Positions 36,024 through 44,857 of a stretch of DNA of 64,000 bases are shown piece after piece (positions within the stretch are counted from its first letter, which is position 1; every line of letters begins with the position of its first letter). The stretch spans positions 1 to 64,000 of the forward strand of contig NZ_NNRL01000166.1 in assembly GCF_002252505.1 (NCBI RefSeq), given 5' to 3'. A program made the translations under genes and the position numbers. The notes under the pieces were generated by a model that saw only the letters and a list, made by a program, of their open reading frames with translations, was not told the DNA's origin and did not search any database. This stretch comes from Brucella grignonensis. GTDB taxonomy: Bacteria > Pseudomonadota > Alphaproteobacteria > Rhizobiales > Rhizobiaceae.

Positions 36024-37024
36024 CTGGTTGCCGGTTCCGATGACATGGGAGAAATGCCAAGACGATTAAAAAGAGCAGTATCGTGGTCTTCGCCGGGATT
36101 ATCGGCCGTTAGCAGCGTGTCGCCGATAAAGATTGAATTCGCGCCAGCAAAAAAACACAGCGCCTGCATTTCGTCGCTCATTTCGGTGCGTCCGGCAGAC
36201 AGGCGCACATGCGAGGTCGGCATCAAGATACGCGCCAATGCAATTGTGCGGATGAAGTCGATTGGATCGACAGGCGTTGCATTTGCTAATTTTGAGCCGG
36301 GAATGGGGATCAGCTGGTTGATTGGTACACTTTCCGGCGGCACGGGCAGATTAGCGAGCGTCAGCAACATCGAGATGCGATCGTCGATTGTTTCACCCAT
36401 GCCCAAAATTCCACCAGCGCAAACCTTGATGCCTGCCATACGCACAGTTTCCAGCGTGTTGAGCCGGTCTTCAAACGTTCGGGTGGTGATGATTTCGGAA
36501 TAGAAACGTTCGGACGTGTCGATGTTGTGATTGTAGTAATCGAGCCCGGCTTGGGCGAAGTCATGTGCTTGCTGATCTGTCAGCATGCCCAGTGTCATGC
36601 AGGTTTCCATGCCGAGCGCTTTCACGCCTTCAACCATGGCAACAAGTGTGTCCATGTCACGATCTTTCGGGCTACGCCATGCTGCGCCCATACAATAGCG
36701 CGTTGCACCTGCATCCTTGGCCTTGCGTGCTTCTCCGAGTACCTTTTCAACTTCCATCAGTTTTGAGGCTTTTAGGCCGGTCGGGTAGCGAGAAGATTGG
36801 CTGCAATAGCCGCAATCTTCCGCGCACCCGCCGGTTTTTATCGATAAAAGGCGACTCATCTGTACCGCATTGGGATCGAAGTGCTCTCGATGAACGCTCT
36901 GAGCGCGGAACAGCAGATCATTGAATGGAAAATTATAGATAATATTGGCTTGATCGATGGTGTAAAAGGGCAATTCTGACGTGTTGTGTTTCAGTCGTTG
37001 TGATTTTGGTGTCCGAACTTGCAT
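36020..37024 (-). CDS. bioB: BioB, biotin synthase
   Basis: 334 residues of radical SAM protein. The cluster motif is [14 protein letters not shown] near residue 70 (CxxxCxxC). The AdoMet and [2Fe-2S] site regions [15 protein letters not shown] and the Arg in HVRLSAGR are present. It inserts sulfur into dethiobiotin. It is first in the operon. The start is an ATG at 37024 near BioR-like boxes. One perfect BioR-type box also falls inside its 5' coding part (36933-36942). Confidence 0.95.
   Translation of the reverse strand: MQVRTPKSQRLKHNTSELPFYTIDQANIIYNFPFNDLLFRAQSVHREHFDPNAVQMSRLLSIKTGGCAEDCGYCSQSSRYPTGLKASKLMEVEKVLGEARKAKDAGATRYCMGAAWRSPKDRDMDTLVAMVEGVKALGMETCMTLGMLTDQQAHDFAQAGLDYYNHNIDTSERFYSEIITTRTFEDRLNTLETVRMAGIKVCAGGILGMGETIDDRISMLLTLANLPVPPESVPINQLIPIPGSKLANATPVDPIDFIRTIALARILMPTSHVRLSAGRTEMSDEMQALCFFAGANSIFIGDTLLTADNPGEDHDTALFNRLGISPMSSEPATS
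36933..36942. promoter_or_regulatory. Perfect BioR-type box inside bioB
   Basis: TTATAGATAA exactly matches the published BioR consensus TTATMKATAA. It covers codons for Ile-Ile-Tyr near residue 30 of BioB. It could be a downstream operator or a chance match. Confidence 0.4.
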
Positions 37025-37048
37025 GAGATGGCGTCCTCAAGAATCAAA

Positions 37049-37077
37049 TTATAGATATAATTTATAATTATTGATAA
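37049..37077. promoter_or_regulatory. Candidate BioR operators upstream of bioB
   Basis: Two near matches to TTATMKATAA lie 25-53 bases upstream of the bioB start: TTATAGATAT (37049-37058) and TTATTGATAA (37068-37077), each with one mismatch. BioR is a GntR-type repressor of biotin genes in alphaproteobacteria. Confidence 0.65.
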
Positions 37078-37250
37078 TAAGACGAAATGCAACTACCGCT
37101 TCTGCGTTTTGCACGTGCTGCCGCGCGGAGGAGGGCTGATCGACGCTGTATTCAGTGGCTTTGTAAGCGTTTTGGTATTTCGAAATTGGTGAAACTTAAT
37201 CTGCTGGGCGCGGCAGTCTCTTGACAGAAAGCTTTACGTCGCCGAGTGTA

Positions 37251-37273
37251 ACTGGACTAGTGGGTGAACCAGT
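37251..37273. promoter_or_regulatory. Possible promoter/operator of the tetronate operon
   Basis: An inverted repeat ACTGG-N13-CCAGT lies just before the gntR start, with TTGACA at 37221-37226 upstream as a possible -35 element. No clear -10 is seen, so the assignment is tentative. Confidence 0.35.
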
Positions 37274-37279
37274 AGATCA

Positions 37280-38038
37280 GTGGAGTCCCGTTTGAACGTT
37301 GTTCACGATCTTTTACTCGATAAGAGTGCAGGGCTCGGGCGTAACCTTGAGCGGCGCACCATTCGCGATGTGATCGCAGATAAGATCAGTGCCCTTATCG
37401 CGTCTGGATTGCTGAGTGTCGGTGATGAACTCCCGGGGGAAAGAGAGCTGGCGACGGCACTTTCTGTCAGCCGTCAAACTGTGCGTGGCGCCATCCAGAT
37501 TTTGGCGGCGCGTGGAATTCTTGAGGTAGCTCAAGGTGCAAGAACGCGTGTGGCAAGCATCAATCTGACGGGGCTTTCCATCGGTATAACCTCTCGCCTC
37601 AATGTCGATCTTTACGATGTACATGCGGTTCATGCAGCGCGCTTGCTTGTCGAGCAGCAGATTGTCGGCGATGCAGCTGAGCGCATCTCGGAAGATGCGT
37701 TGGAATTATTGCATCGGTCTCTTGATGCTCAGGCGAGTTGCATGGATGACCCAGTCCGCTTTCTGATCTGTGATCGGGAGTTTCATGTGGCGATCTATCG
37801 CGAATGCGGGAATCCGCTTCTCGCTGATATCGTGACAGATCTTTACACTTACATGATGGAGCATCGTCGTCGCGCCATGGCACAGCCGGGTGCTGTTGAG
37901 GGGAGTTTTGCTGATCATCAGGTAATCTTGAGCGCATTGAAAAAGCGCGACCGGGTTGCAGCGATGGCAGCTTTCGCTGCGCATGAAGAACGCATTTATG
38001 TTTCCACAAAAAAATCCTTGGCCGCCGAAATTCGGTAG
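37280..38038 (+). CDS. GntR-family (FadR-type) regulator of the tetronate operon
   Basis: 252 residues from the GTG at 37280. A TTG at 37292 with GTGGAG before it is an alternative start. The winged helix is seen in IRDVIADKISALIASGLLSVGDELPGERELATALSVSRQTVRGAIQILAARGILEV (in parts). The C-terminal FCD domain has metal-ligand-like D and H residues (CDREFHVAIYRECGNPLL, FADHQVILSALKKRD). It is 74 bases ahead of denD on the same strand, so it likely controls tetronate use. It is adjacent to the bio operon, so a role as BioR is an alternative, but it is longer than typical BioR. Confidence 0.75.
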   Translation: MESRLNVVHDLLLDKSAGLGRNLERRTIRDVIADKISALIASGLLSVGDELPGERELATALSVSRQTVRGAIQILAARGILEVAQGARTRVASINLTGLSIGITSRLNVDLYDVHAVHAARLLVEQQIVGDAAERISEDALELLHRSLDAQASCMDDPVRFLICDREFHVAIYRECGNPLLADIVTDLYTYMMEHRRRAMAQPGAVEGSFADHQVILSALKKRDRVAAMAAFAAHEERIYVSTKKSLAAEIR

Positions 38039-38112
38039 CCATGAGCACAAATGAGCGGTCTTGAGGACTGTAAATGAACTGCATGTAACTAAATGAAGAA
38101 AGGCAAAATTGT

Positions 38113-39093
38113 ATGCATGTCTTGATTATCGGCGCGGCAGGAATGGTCGGACGCAAACTTGCCGAAACCATCAGCCGTGATGGGGGTATTGCTGGAGCGG
38201 AAGTCAATGCTTTGACATTAGTGGATGTAATCACTCCTTCTGCTCCAGAAGGATATTCCGGTAAAGTTGAGACTTATGCTGCAGACATTTCTTATCCCGC
38301 AGTCGCAACTACTTTAGTTGCGGGTCGACCAGACGTTATATTCCATCTGGCAGCGATTGTATCCGGTGAAGCCGAGCTCGATTTTGACAAAGGCTATGCA
38401 ATCAATCTCGATGGCGCGAGATATCTGTTTGAAGCTATTCGCAAGCAAGGGGACATCTCTCCATATAAACCCCGTGTGGTTTTCACATCGTCGATTGCCG
38501 TCTTTGGGGCACCCTTTCCAGAGAAAATCGATGATGAATTCTTTTTGACGCCCCGTACAAGCTATGGAACGCAGAAAGCAATAGGCGAGCTCCTGCTCGC
38601 GGATTATTCGCGTAAAGGCTTTCTGGACGGCATCGGAATCCGGCTGCCGACGGTGTGTATTCGCCCAGGAAAGCCAAATAAAGCTGCGTCCGGCTTTTTC
38701 TCCAATATCTTGCGTGAACCCCTCATAGGCAAAGAAGCCATTCTGCCGGTGGATGAAAATGTCAGGCATTGGCATGTCAGTCCTCGCCGCGCAGTGGGCT
38801 TTCTCCTCCACGCCGCAACGATTGATCTTGCGCGCCTCGGCCATCGCTGTGTTTTGAACATGCCAGGCCTCTCAGCTACGGTTGGTGAGCAGATTGAAGC
38901 ATTGCGAAGAGTTGCCGGCGACAAAGCCGTGGCGTTGATCCGTAAAGAACGCGATCCGCTTATTGCTGGGATCGTTGATGGCTGGGCGCAAGATTTTGAT
39001 GCAAAGCGCGCGATTGAGTTGGGCTTTATCGCGGACACATCGTTCGATGAAATCATCAAAATTCATATCGAAGATGAATTGAACCAAGGATGA
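38113..39093 (+). CDS. denD: DenD, D-erythronate dehydrogenase
   Basis: 326 residues of the extended SDR/epimerase family: GAAGMVGRKL near the start (NAD site), FHLAAIVSGEAELDFDKGYAINLDGA (in parts), Ser in FTSSIAVFG, and YGTQKAIGE (YxxxK). DenD oxidises D-erythronate to 2-oxo-tetronate. Assignment is by family likeness and by the flanking otn genes. It is followed 6 bases later by ltnD. Confidence 0.85.
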   Translation: MHVLIIGAAGMVGRKLAETISRDGGIAGAEVNALTLVDVITPSAPEGYSGKVETYAADISYPAVATTLVAGRPDVIFHLAAIVSGEAELDFDKGYAINLDGARYLFEAIRKQGDISPYKPRVVFTSSIAVFGAPFPEKIDDEFFLTPRTSYGTQKAIGELLLADYSRKGFLDGIGIRLPTVCIRPGKPNKAASGFFSNILREPLIGKEAILPVDENVRHWHVSPRRAVGFLLHAATIDLARLGHRCVLNMPGLSATVGEQIEALRRVAGDKAVALIRKERDPLIAGIVDGWAQDFDAKRAIELGFIADTSFDEIIKIHIEDELNQG

Positions 39094-39099
39094 CATGAC

Positions 39100-40005
39100 G
39101 TGACGCCGGATAAGACAGCAACTGTAATCGGACTTGGCTCCATGGGCTGGGGGGCAGCCACGTCACTATTGCGCGCAGGCTTTCATGTTAAAGGCGTGGA
39201 TGTTCGCCACGAGGTTTTGCAACGTTTCGCGGCGGAAGGCGGTGAGGCATACTCGACCGCTGCCGAGGCGGGTCCGAGCGATGTAGTATTCGTTTTCGTT
39301 GTGAATTCTGATCAGGCAAAGGATGTCCTTTTCGGCGCCAAAGGCGCATTGGCAAGCGCTGTTCGAGGCACAGTCTTTCTTTTGTGCGTAACTATGGCGC
39401 CGAGCGTCACCGTCGAAATAGCCGAACGCCTTGAAGCGGCTGGCATGCTGGTTATAGACGCACCGGTTTCGGGCGGGCATCAGAAGGCTCTCACAGGCGA
39501 AATGACGGTGATGGGATCTGGCTCGAACGCAGCCTTTGACATTGCTGCGTCCAGTCTGGATGCTGTTGCTGGCAAGGTATTTCGTCTCGGTGAAGAGCTC
39601 GGACTGGGCTCGAAGGTCAAGATGATCAATCAGCTGCTTGCCGGTGTACATATCGCGGCAACAGCAGAAGCTCTCACCCTTGCAGCAAAAGTTGGACTGG
39701 ACCTTCAGACAGTATTCGATGTCATTCGTGTGTCGGCGGGTTCGTCGTGGATGTTCGAAAATCGCGGACCGCACATTGTGGACGGTGATTACACACCACG
39801 TTCCGCAGTGAATATCTTTGTCAAGGATTTGGGCATCGTTACCTCAGAAGCTTCAGAGGCTGGAGGATCGACACCTTTAAGTCAAACAGCACTGGAGCTC
39901 TTTAATCAGGCAGCGGATGCCGGATTTGGACCGCAGGATGATGCAGCTGTAGCAAAGATACTCGCCTTAAAAAGCGATGTAATATTGCCCGGAATGGCGG
40001 ATTAG
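39100..40005 (+). CDS. ltnD: LtnD, L-threonate dehydrogenase
   Basis: 301 residues of the 3-hydroxyisobutyrate dehydrogenase family from a GTG start. VIGLGSMGWGAATSLLRAGFHV (in parts) is the NAD site. DAPVSGGHQKALTGEMTVMG is the substrate loop, and the catalytic Lys is in LGSKVKMINQLLAGVH. It oxidises L-threonate to 2-oxo-tetronate. Having it next to denD lets the operon take both C4 acids. Confidence 0.9.
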   Translation: MTPDKTATVIGLGSMGWGAATSLLRAGFHVKGVDVRHEVLQRFAAEGGEAYSTAAEAGPSDVVFVFVVNSDQAKDVLFGAKGALASAVRGTVFLLCVTMAPSVTVEIAERLEAAGMLVIDAPVSGGHQKALTGEMTVMGSGSNAAFDIAASSLDAVAGKVFRLGEELGLGSKVKMINQLLAGVHIAATAEALTLAAKVGLDLQTVFDVIRVSAGSSWMFENRGPHIVDGDYTPRSAVNIFVKDLGIVTSEASEAGGSTPLSQTALELFNQAADAGFGPQDDAAVAKILALKSDVILPGMAD

Positions 40006-40008
40006 ACG

Positions 40009-41283
40009 ATGGGTATTGTTTTAGGCGCTATTGCTGACGACTTTACTGGAGCAACTGATCTCGCAGGTCTATTGGCTCGAAGCGGCTATCCAGTTTCTTT
40101 GCGACTTGGATTGCCGTCAGAAGCCGAACCTGAAGGCAACGCCGCGGCGTTCGAAATTATCGCTCTTAAATGTCGTACAATTCCCCAAAATATGGCTGTT
40201 GATCAGGCGCGATCTGCTTATGCCTGGCTCAGCGCTCGCGGTGCAAAACGCTTCTACTGGAAATATTGCTCGACCTTCGACAGCACTGAAAAAGGCAATA
40301 TAGGGCCGGTTGCTGAAGCACTGATGGCCGATATAGGCACACCTCAGACGATCTATTGTCCTGCATTTCCGGAAAATGGTCGTAATGTTTTCATGGGGCA
40401 TCTCTTTGTGGGAGAAGTGCTTCTCAACGAAAGCGCGATGAAAGACCATCCTTTAACGCCAATGCGCGACTCCAGTCTGGTCAGATTGTTGACGCCACAG
40501 GTGTGTGGGAAAGTGGGCCTCATCAACCGGCTTACTGTCGCGCGTGGTGTGGAAGCTCTCAAGTCCAGATTGAAAGAACTAGAGGCTGACGGCATCGCAC
40601 ATGTTATTATTGATGCCGTTGCGAATGATGATCTTTCAATTATCGCGGAAGCCTCACTGGATTTCCCATTAATCAGTGGAGGTAGCGCTCTCGCTATGCC
40701 GCTGCCAGCACTTCTCGCTGGTTCCGGTATGATTGGCCAAACCACTGAAACTGTACCTGAGCCTCAGGTGCAGAAGGGACAGCTTGTACTTTCAGGCAGT
40801 TGTTCGGCCATGACTCTCAAGCAGGTCGAACTCTATCGTGATAGGGCTGCAAGTTATCAGCTGAACCCAACAGTTCTGGCCGAACGTGGCATCGCGGATG
40901 CGCTCGACTGGCTTCAAAAACAACCAGCCGAAAAGCCGAAGCTGATTTATGCAAGTGCTGATCCAACGTCTGTGCAAGAAGCGCAATCGAAACTTGGTGT
41001 GGAGCGGGCCGGACAAATTGTTGAACAGGCGCTCGCTGAATTGGCGCTTGCTTCGTTCAAACTTGGGATACGTCGATTTGTGGTCGCTGGCGGTGAAACA
41101 TCGGGCGCGGTCGCTCAGGCCCTTGGAGTCTCGAAGCTCAGGGTCGGCAAAGAAATCGCGCCCGGTGTTCCATGGACCTATGCCAAAATTGGCGATGAAA
41201 CCGTTGCACTCGCTCTTAAGTCTGGCAATTTTGGAACTGCGTCCTTCTTCTCCGATGCGTTTCAGATGCTGGAGGCTGCATGA
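40009..41283 (+). CDS. otnK: OtnK, 3-oxo-tetronate kinase
   Basis: 424 residues of the four-carbon acid sugar kinase family (DUF1537). The N-terminal LGAIADDFTGATDLAGLLARSG and the FYWKYCSTFDSTEKGNIGPV substrate motif are classic. The C-terminal ATP domain shows VVAGGETSGAVAQALGV and the APGVPW region. It phosphorylates 3-oxo-tetronate at C4. It overlaps otnC by four bases. Confidence 0.95.
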   Translation: MGIVLGAIADDFTGATDLAGLLARSGYPVSLRLGLPSEAEPEGNAAAFEIIALKCRTIPQNMAVDQARSAYAWLSARGAKRFYWKYCSTFDSTEKGNIGPVAEALMADIGTPQTIYCPAFPENGRNVFMGHLFVGEVLLNESAMKDHPLTPMRDSSLVRLLTPQVCGKVGLINRLTVARGVEALKSRLKELEADGIAHVIIDAVANDDLSIIAEASLDFPLISGGSALAMPLPALLAGSGMIGQTTETVPEPQVQKGQLVLSGSCSAMTLKQVELYRDRAASYQLNPTVLAERGIADALDWLQKQPAEKPKLIYASADPTSVQEAQSKLGVERAGQIVEQALAELALASFKLGIRRFVVAGGETSGAVAQALGVSKLRVGKEIAPGVPWTYAKIGDETVALALKSGNFGTASFFSDAFQMLEAA

Positions 41284-41930
41284 GCGAAGAAGCAAGATTG
41301 CGAGAGGATATCTGCCGGTTAGCAAAGTCGATGTTTGATCGGGGACTTACAGGTGGATCTTCGGGAAATATTTCGGCTCGCCTTTCCGACGGGCGCTTGT
41401 TGGTAACGCCGACAGGCAGCTCGTTTGGTGGGCTCGAGCCTCAAAGACTGTCGCTGTTTAATGAGGCAGGGATGCTGGTTGGCGGTGATCGTCCTACGAA
41501 AGAAATGCCGCTTCATTCCGCATTTTATGAAACGCGCGGTGCCAAGGCCGGGGCCGTTGTGCATTTGCATTCATGCCATTCGGTTGCCCTTTCAATGCTA
41601 CCGGATATCGATCCCGATAACATGCTGCCGCCTCTAACGGCTTATTCGATCATGAAGCTCGGCAAGGTCAAGCTCTTGCCATACTTTTTGCCGGGTGATC
41701 CGGCAACGGGTGATGCAATTCGCGGGCTGGCTGGTAAGCGAAGTGCTGTTATGTTGGCCAATCACGGCCCTGTCGTTGCATCGAAAGATCTGGAAGCAGC
41801 GGTTTATGCGATCGAGGAACTCGAAGAAACGGCCAAACTTGCTTTGTTGACCCACGGGCTGAAACCCAAGCTCTTAACCGATGCGCAGATCAGTCAGATC
41901 GTAGAAAAATTTGATGTGGAGTGGGAGTAA
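41280..41930 (+). CDS. otnC: OtnC, 3-oxo-tetronate 4-phosphate decarboxylase
   Basis: 216 residues of the class II aldolase/adducin family. GGSSGNISARLSDGRLLVTPTGSSFGGL (in parts) is the phosphate-binding loop. The zinc site is seen as Glu in KEMPLHSAFYE, His-x-His in VVHLHSCHS, and a later His in LANHGPVV. It yields dihydroxyacetone phosphate and CO2. It is translationally coupled to otnK. Confidence 0.92.
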   Translation: MSEEARLREDICRLAKSMFDRGLTGGSSGNISARLSDGRLLVTPTGSSFGGLEPQRLSLFNEAGMLVGGDRPTKEMPLHSAFYETRGAKAGAVVHLHSCHSVALSMLPDIDPDNMLPPLTAYSIMKLGKVKLLPYFLPGDPATGDAIRGLAGKRSAVMLANHGPVVASKDLEAAVYAIEELEETAKLALLTHGLKPKLLTDAQISQIVEKFDVEWE

Positions 41931-41931
41931 C

Positions 41932-42696
41932 ATGGCGAAATTCTCGGCCAATTTGGGTTTCCTGTGGCAAGAGCTGCCTCTTCCTGACGCAATACGCGCA
42001 GCCAGCAACGCTGGCTTTGATGCCGTGGAATGTCATTGGCCCTATTCCTATGATGTCAAAGATATAGCTGCCGCTCTTCACGAAACCGGGTTGCCAATGC
42101 TGGGTCTCAATACTAGTCGCGGCAATGTGGAAGCCGGAGATAATGGTCTTACAGCCGTTCCGGGCCGTGAAAGTGAAGCGCGCGCGGCTATTGATCAGGC
42201 GATCACCTATGCCAGCGAACTTAACGTGCCCAATATACATGTCATGGCAGGACGTAGTGAAGGAACGGAAGCCCATCACACTTTTTTGAGTAACCTCGCC
42301 TATGCCTGCGAGCGCGCGTCTATTTACGGAATTACTATTCTGATCGAACCTCTGAATAGTCGCGATGCGCCGGGATACTTTCTGAGAACCTCTGCGCAAG
42401 GTCTATCGATTATCGAAGAGCTCGGTCAGGACAATCTGAAGCTGATGTTTGATTGTTATCATATCCAGATCATGGAGGGTGATATCAGTAAACGGCTTGA
42501 AGCATTGATGCCGCATATCGGCCATGTTCAGATAGCGTCCGTTCCTGATCGCGCAGAACCCGATCATGGGGAATTGAACTACAGGCATATTGTGCGTTGG
42601 CTCGATAAGCTTGGCTATCAAAAACCTATTGGGGCTGAATATCGTCCGGTAACGTCTACCGTTGATGGACTAAAATGGATGCGCCTTTTTGAATGA
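41932..42696 (+). CDS. otnI: OtnI, 2-oxo-tetronate isomerase
   Basis: 254 residues of the hydroxypyruvate-isomerase-like TIM barrel. It opens KFSANLGFLWQELPLPDAIRAA (in parts). Metal ligands appear in LIEPLN (Glu), MFDCYH (Asp, His), and IGAEYRP (Glu). It converts 2-oxo- to 3-oxo-tetronate. The ATG at 41932 has GGGAG a few bases upstream. An in-frame ATG at 41911 lies within otnC. Confidence 0.92.
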   Translation: MAKFSANLGFLWQELPLPDAIRAASNAGFDAVECHWPYSYDVKDIAAALHETGLPMLGLNTSRGNVEAGDNGLTAVPGRESEARAAIDQAITYASELNVPNIHVMAGRSEGTEAHHTFLSNLAYACERASIYGITILIEPLNSRDAPGYFLRTSAQGLSIIEELGQDNLKLMFDCYHIQIMEGDISKRLEALMPHIGHVQIASVPDRAEPDHGELNYRHIVRWLDKLGYQKPIGAEYRPVTSTVDGLKWMRLFE

Positions 42697-42741
42697 AGCT
42701 ATTAAGCGGTACAGAGACGAGAACGAGGAGGAATGATAGTA

Positions 42742-43517
42742 ATGAGCGCTGGATCAGCTGCAGGAAATAAGCCCATTGCACTTGTAACAGGTGGGGGAAC
42801 GGGGGTCGGTCGCGCGATTGCAAAAGCGCTTGGCACTGCAGGCTATCAGGTCATCATATCGGGCAGACGTGGCGAGGTTCTCGATAAAGCGGTTAAGGAA
42901 CTCGCGGCTGAAACGGGCGGACATTTCCACGCTTTCAAAGCGGATGTAAGTATCCTGTGTCAGTGCGTACCCTTTTTGACAACATCGAAAGCAAATTTGG
43001 ACGACTGGATCTTCTGATCAACAATGCGGGTACTTTGGTGCCGGGTGTTCCTTTGGAGGAAATAAGTTTCGATGACTGGAGTGCAATTGTAGGCGCCAAT
43101 CTGACAGGTGCGTTTTTGTGCACACAACAGGCATTTCGCATCATGAAAGCGCAACAGCCGCGTGGTGGTCGCATCATCAATAACGGATCAATTTCAGCGA
43201 CGACACCGCGTCCAAACTCTGCGCCGTATACTGCGACCAAGCACGCCATCACTGGCCTAACAAAATCGACGGCACTTGATGGGCGCAACTTTGATATTGC
43301 TTGCGGACAGATCGATATCGGCAACGCTGCAAGTGATATGACGCAGAAAATATCAACTGGTGTCATTCAGGCAAATGGGACGATTGCCGCAGAACCAACG
43401 ATTGACCCGACACATGTTGCCAATGCAGTTGTTTATATGGCGAGCCTGCCTTTGGACGCTAATGTGTTGACCATGACGGTGATGGCAACCAAAATGCCGT
43501 TAGTCGGGCGCGGTTGA
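42742..43517 (+). pseudogene. SDR-family oxidoreductase, interrupted by a one-base deletion
   Basis: The first frame (from ATG 42742, GGAGG site) reads ALVTGGGTGVGRAIAKALG to KADVS near 42950. The rest is in another frame: [34 protein letters not shown] (catalytic Ser), and [10 protein letters not shown] (YxxxK). Restoring one base near 42950 would give [12 protein letters not shown], a normal SDR of about 259 residues. The gene sits inside the tetronate operon, so it may be a dispensable side-chain dehydrogenase or the site of a sequencing error. Otherwise no motif is lost. Confidence 0.8.
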
Positions 43518-43651
43518 TACTGTCGCCTGCTGCAATGGTCTGAAGTCTTACAAAGGAGAGAAATAGCGAAGGTGTAAATGTCGGAAGTGAGGAGCTGGCA
43601 TTTTCATTTTAAAAAAACATAAATTATCGATCACACTCTGGGAGGATACGC

Positions 43652-44719
43652 ATGGCAGCTGTACAGTTCGCTGAGGTAGTGAAATCTTTCGGTACCTTTC
43701 CTGTTATCAAAGGCGTGAATATTGATATTGAAGATGGCGAGTTCGTCATTCTTGTTGGGCCTTCTGGCTGCGGAAAATCAACCCTTTTGAGAATGTTGGC
43801 CGGGCTGGAGAATATCTCCGGTGGGGAGGTTCGCATTGGTGGCAGAACAGTAAATAACCTGCCGCCCAAGGAACGCGATATCGCTATGGTGTTCCAGAAC
43901 TATGCCCTTTATCCCCATATGACAGTTGCCAAGAATATGGCTTTCTCATTGATGCTCAATTCTGCGCCACAGGCCGAAATTGAGGAGCGGGTGAACTATG
44001 CGGCCGGTATTCTCGGTCTGACAAATCTACTCGACAGATATCCGCGTCAGCTTTCAGGAGGGCAGCGTCAGCGAGTTGCAATGGGGCGCGCGATCGTTCG
44101 TGATCCGCAGGTTTTCCTATTCGATGAGCCGCTGTCTAATCTTGATGCCAAGCTTCGAGTGGCTATGCGTGCGGAAATCAAGGAATTGCATCATCGACTT
44201 AAGACGACGACTGTCTATGTAACTCACGATCAGATTGAAGCGATGACAATGGCTGACAAGATCGTTGTCATGCATGACGGGCGCGTTGAGCAGGTTGGCT
44301 CCCCGCTAGAGCTTTATGATAATCCGAGTAACCTGTTTGTCGCAGGATTTATCGGCTCACCCGCAATGAATATGATCAAGGGCAAGCTCGCTCCGGAAGA
44401 TCCAAAAACATTTGTTGCTGAAGATGGTATGCGATTACCACTTTCTCGCGGCTATCCAGCCGCTGTCGGTCGCGATCTCGTTTATGGGTTGCGTCCTGAA
44501 TATATACGGCTTGATAGTGCGGGCATGCAGGTGCCGGTCGTCGTGATTGAACCAACCGGTTATGAAACGCACATCGTCGTGAATTTCGGTGGAACAGAAA
44601 ATACCTGTATTTTCCGCGAACGTGTCGATGTTCGCCCTGGCGAGATGATTTCAGTCTCAATTGATCCAGCAAATGTTCACTTGTTCGATGAACAGGATGG
44701 AATGCGGCTATCGGCCTGA
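43652..44719 (+). CDS. ABC transporter ATP-binding protein, CUT1 (MalK/UgpC-type)
   Basis: 355 residues. Walker A GPSGCGKST, Q-loop FQNYALYP, signature LSGGQRQRVAMGRA, Walker B VFLFDEPLSNLDAKL, and H-loop VTHDQ. The C-terminal 100 residues form the TOBE regulatory domain. It carries GGGAGGAT before the ATG. The 134 bases upstream could hold an internal promoter. It energises the two permeases that follow and by context imports erythronate and/or threonate. Confidence 0.9.
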   Translation: MAAVQFAEVVKSFGTFPVIKGVNIDIEDGEFVILVGPSGCGKSTLLRMLAGLENISGGEVRIGGRTVNNLPPKERDIAMVFQNYALYPHMTVAKNMAFSLMLNSAPQAEIEERVNYAAGILGLTNLLDRYPRQLSGGQRQRVAMGRAIVRDPQVFLFDEPLSNLDAKLRVAMRAEIKELHHRLKTTTVYVTHDQIEAMTMADKIVVMHDGRVEQVGSPLELYDNPSNLFVAGFIGSPAMNMIKGKLAPEDPKTFVAEDGMRLPLSRGYPAAVGRDLVYGLRPEYIRLDSAGMQVPVVVIEPTGYETHIVVNFGGTENTCIFRERVDVRPGEMISVSIDPANVHLFDEQDGMRLSA

Positions 44720-44728
44720 GTTTATTCC

Positions 44729-44759
44729 GCACACCAAAGGAGAGGAGCCTTCGGTGTGC
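44729..44759 (+). other. Intra-operon hairpin between ATPase and binding-protein genes
   Basis: A 12-bp stem with one mismatch (GCACACCAAAGG against CCTTCGGTGTGC) and a 7-base loop, with no T-run. It may attenuate transcription or stabilise the downstream mRNA. Confidence 0.5.
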
Positions 44760-44857
44760 CGTTTCTGGGAAAGACGCATGTCACCAGATTTCTGCATCCG
44801 TGGTTTGGGACAGCGGATGTGATTAACAAAAAGTCCCATCTTTGGAGGAGGAGCATA

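Noticed and set aside
37280-38038. Calling the GntR gene bioR
   Set aside because: The gene is adjacent to bioB, but it is co-oriented with and close to denD and longer than usual BioR proteins. The tetronate role is favoured, though not proven.
37599-38234. 211-codon open frame on the minus strand
   Set aside because: It is antisense to gntR and the start of denD, and has no recognisable motif.
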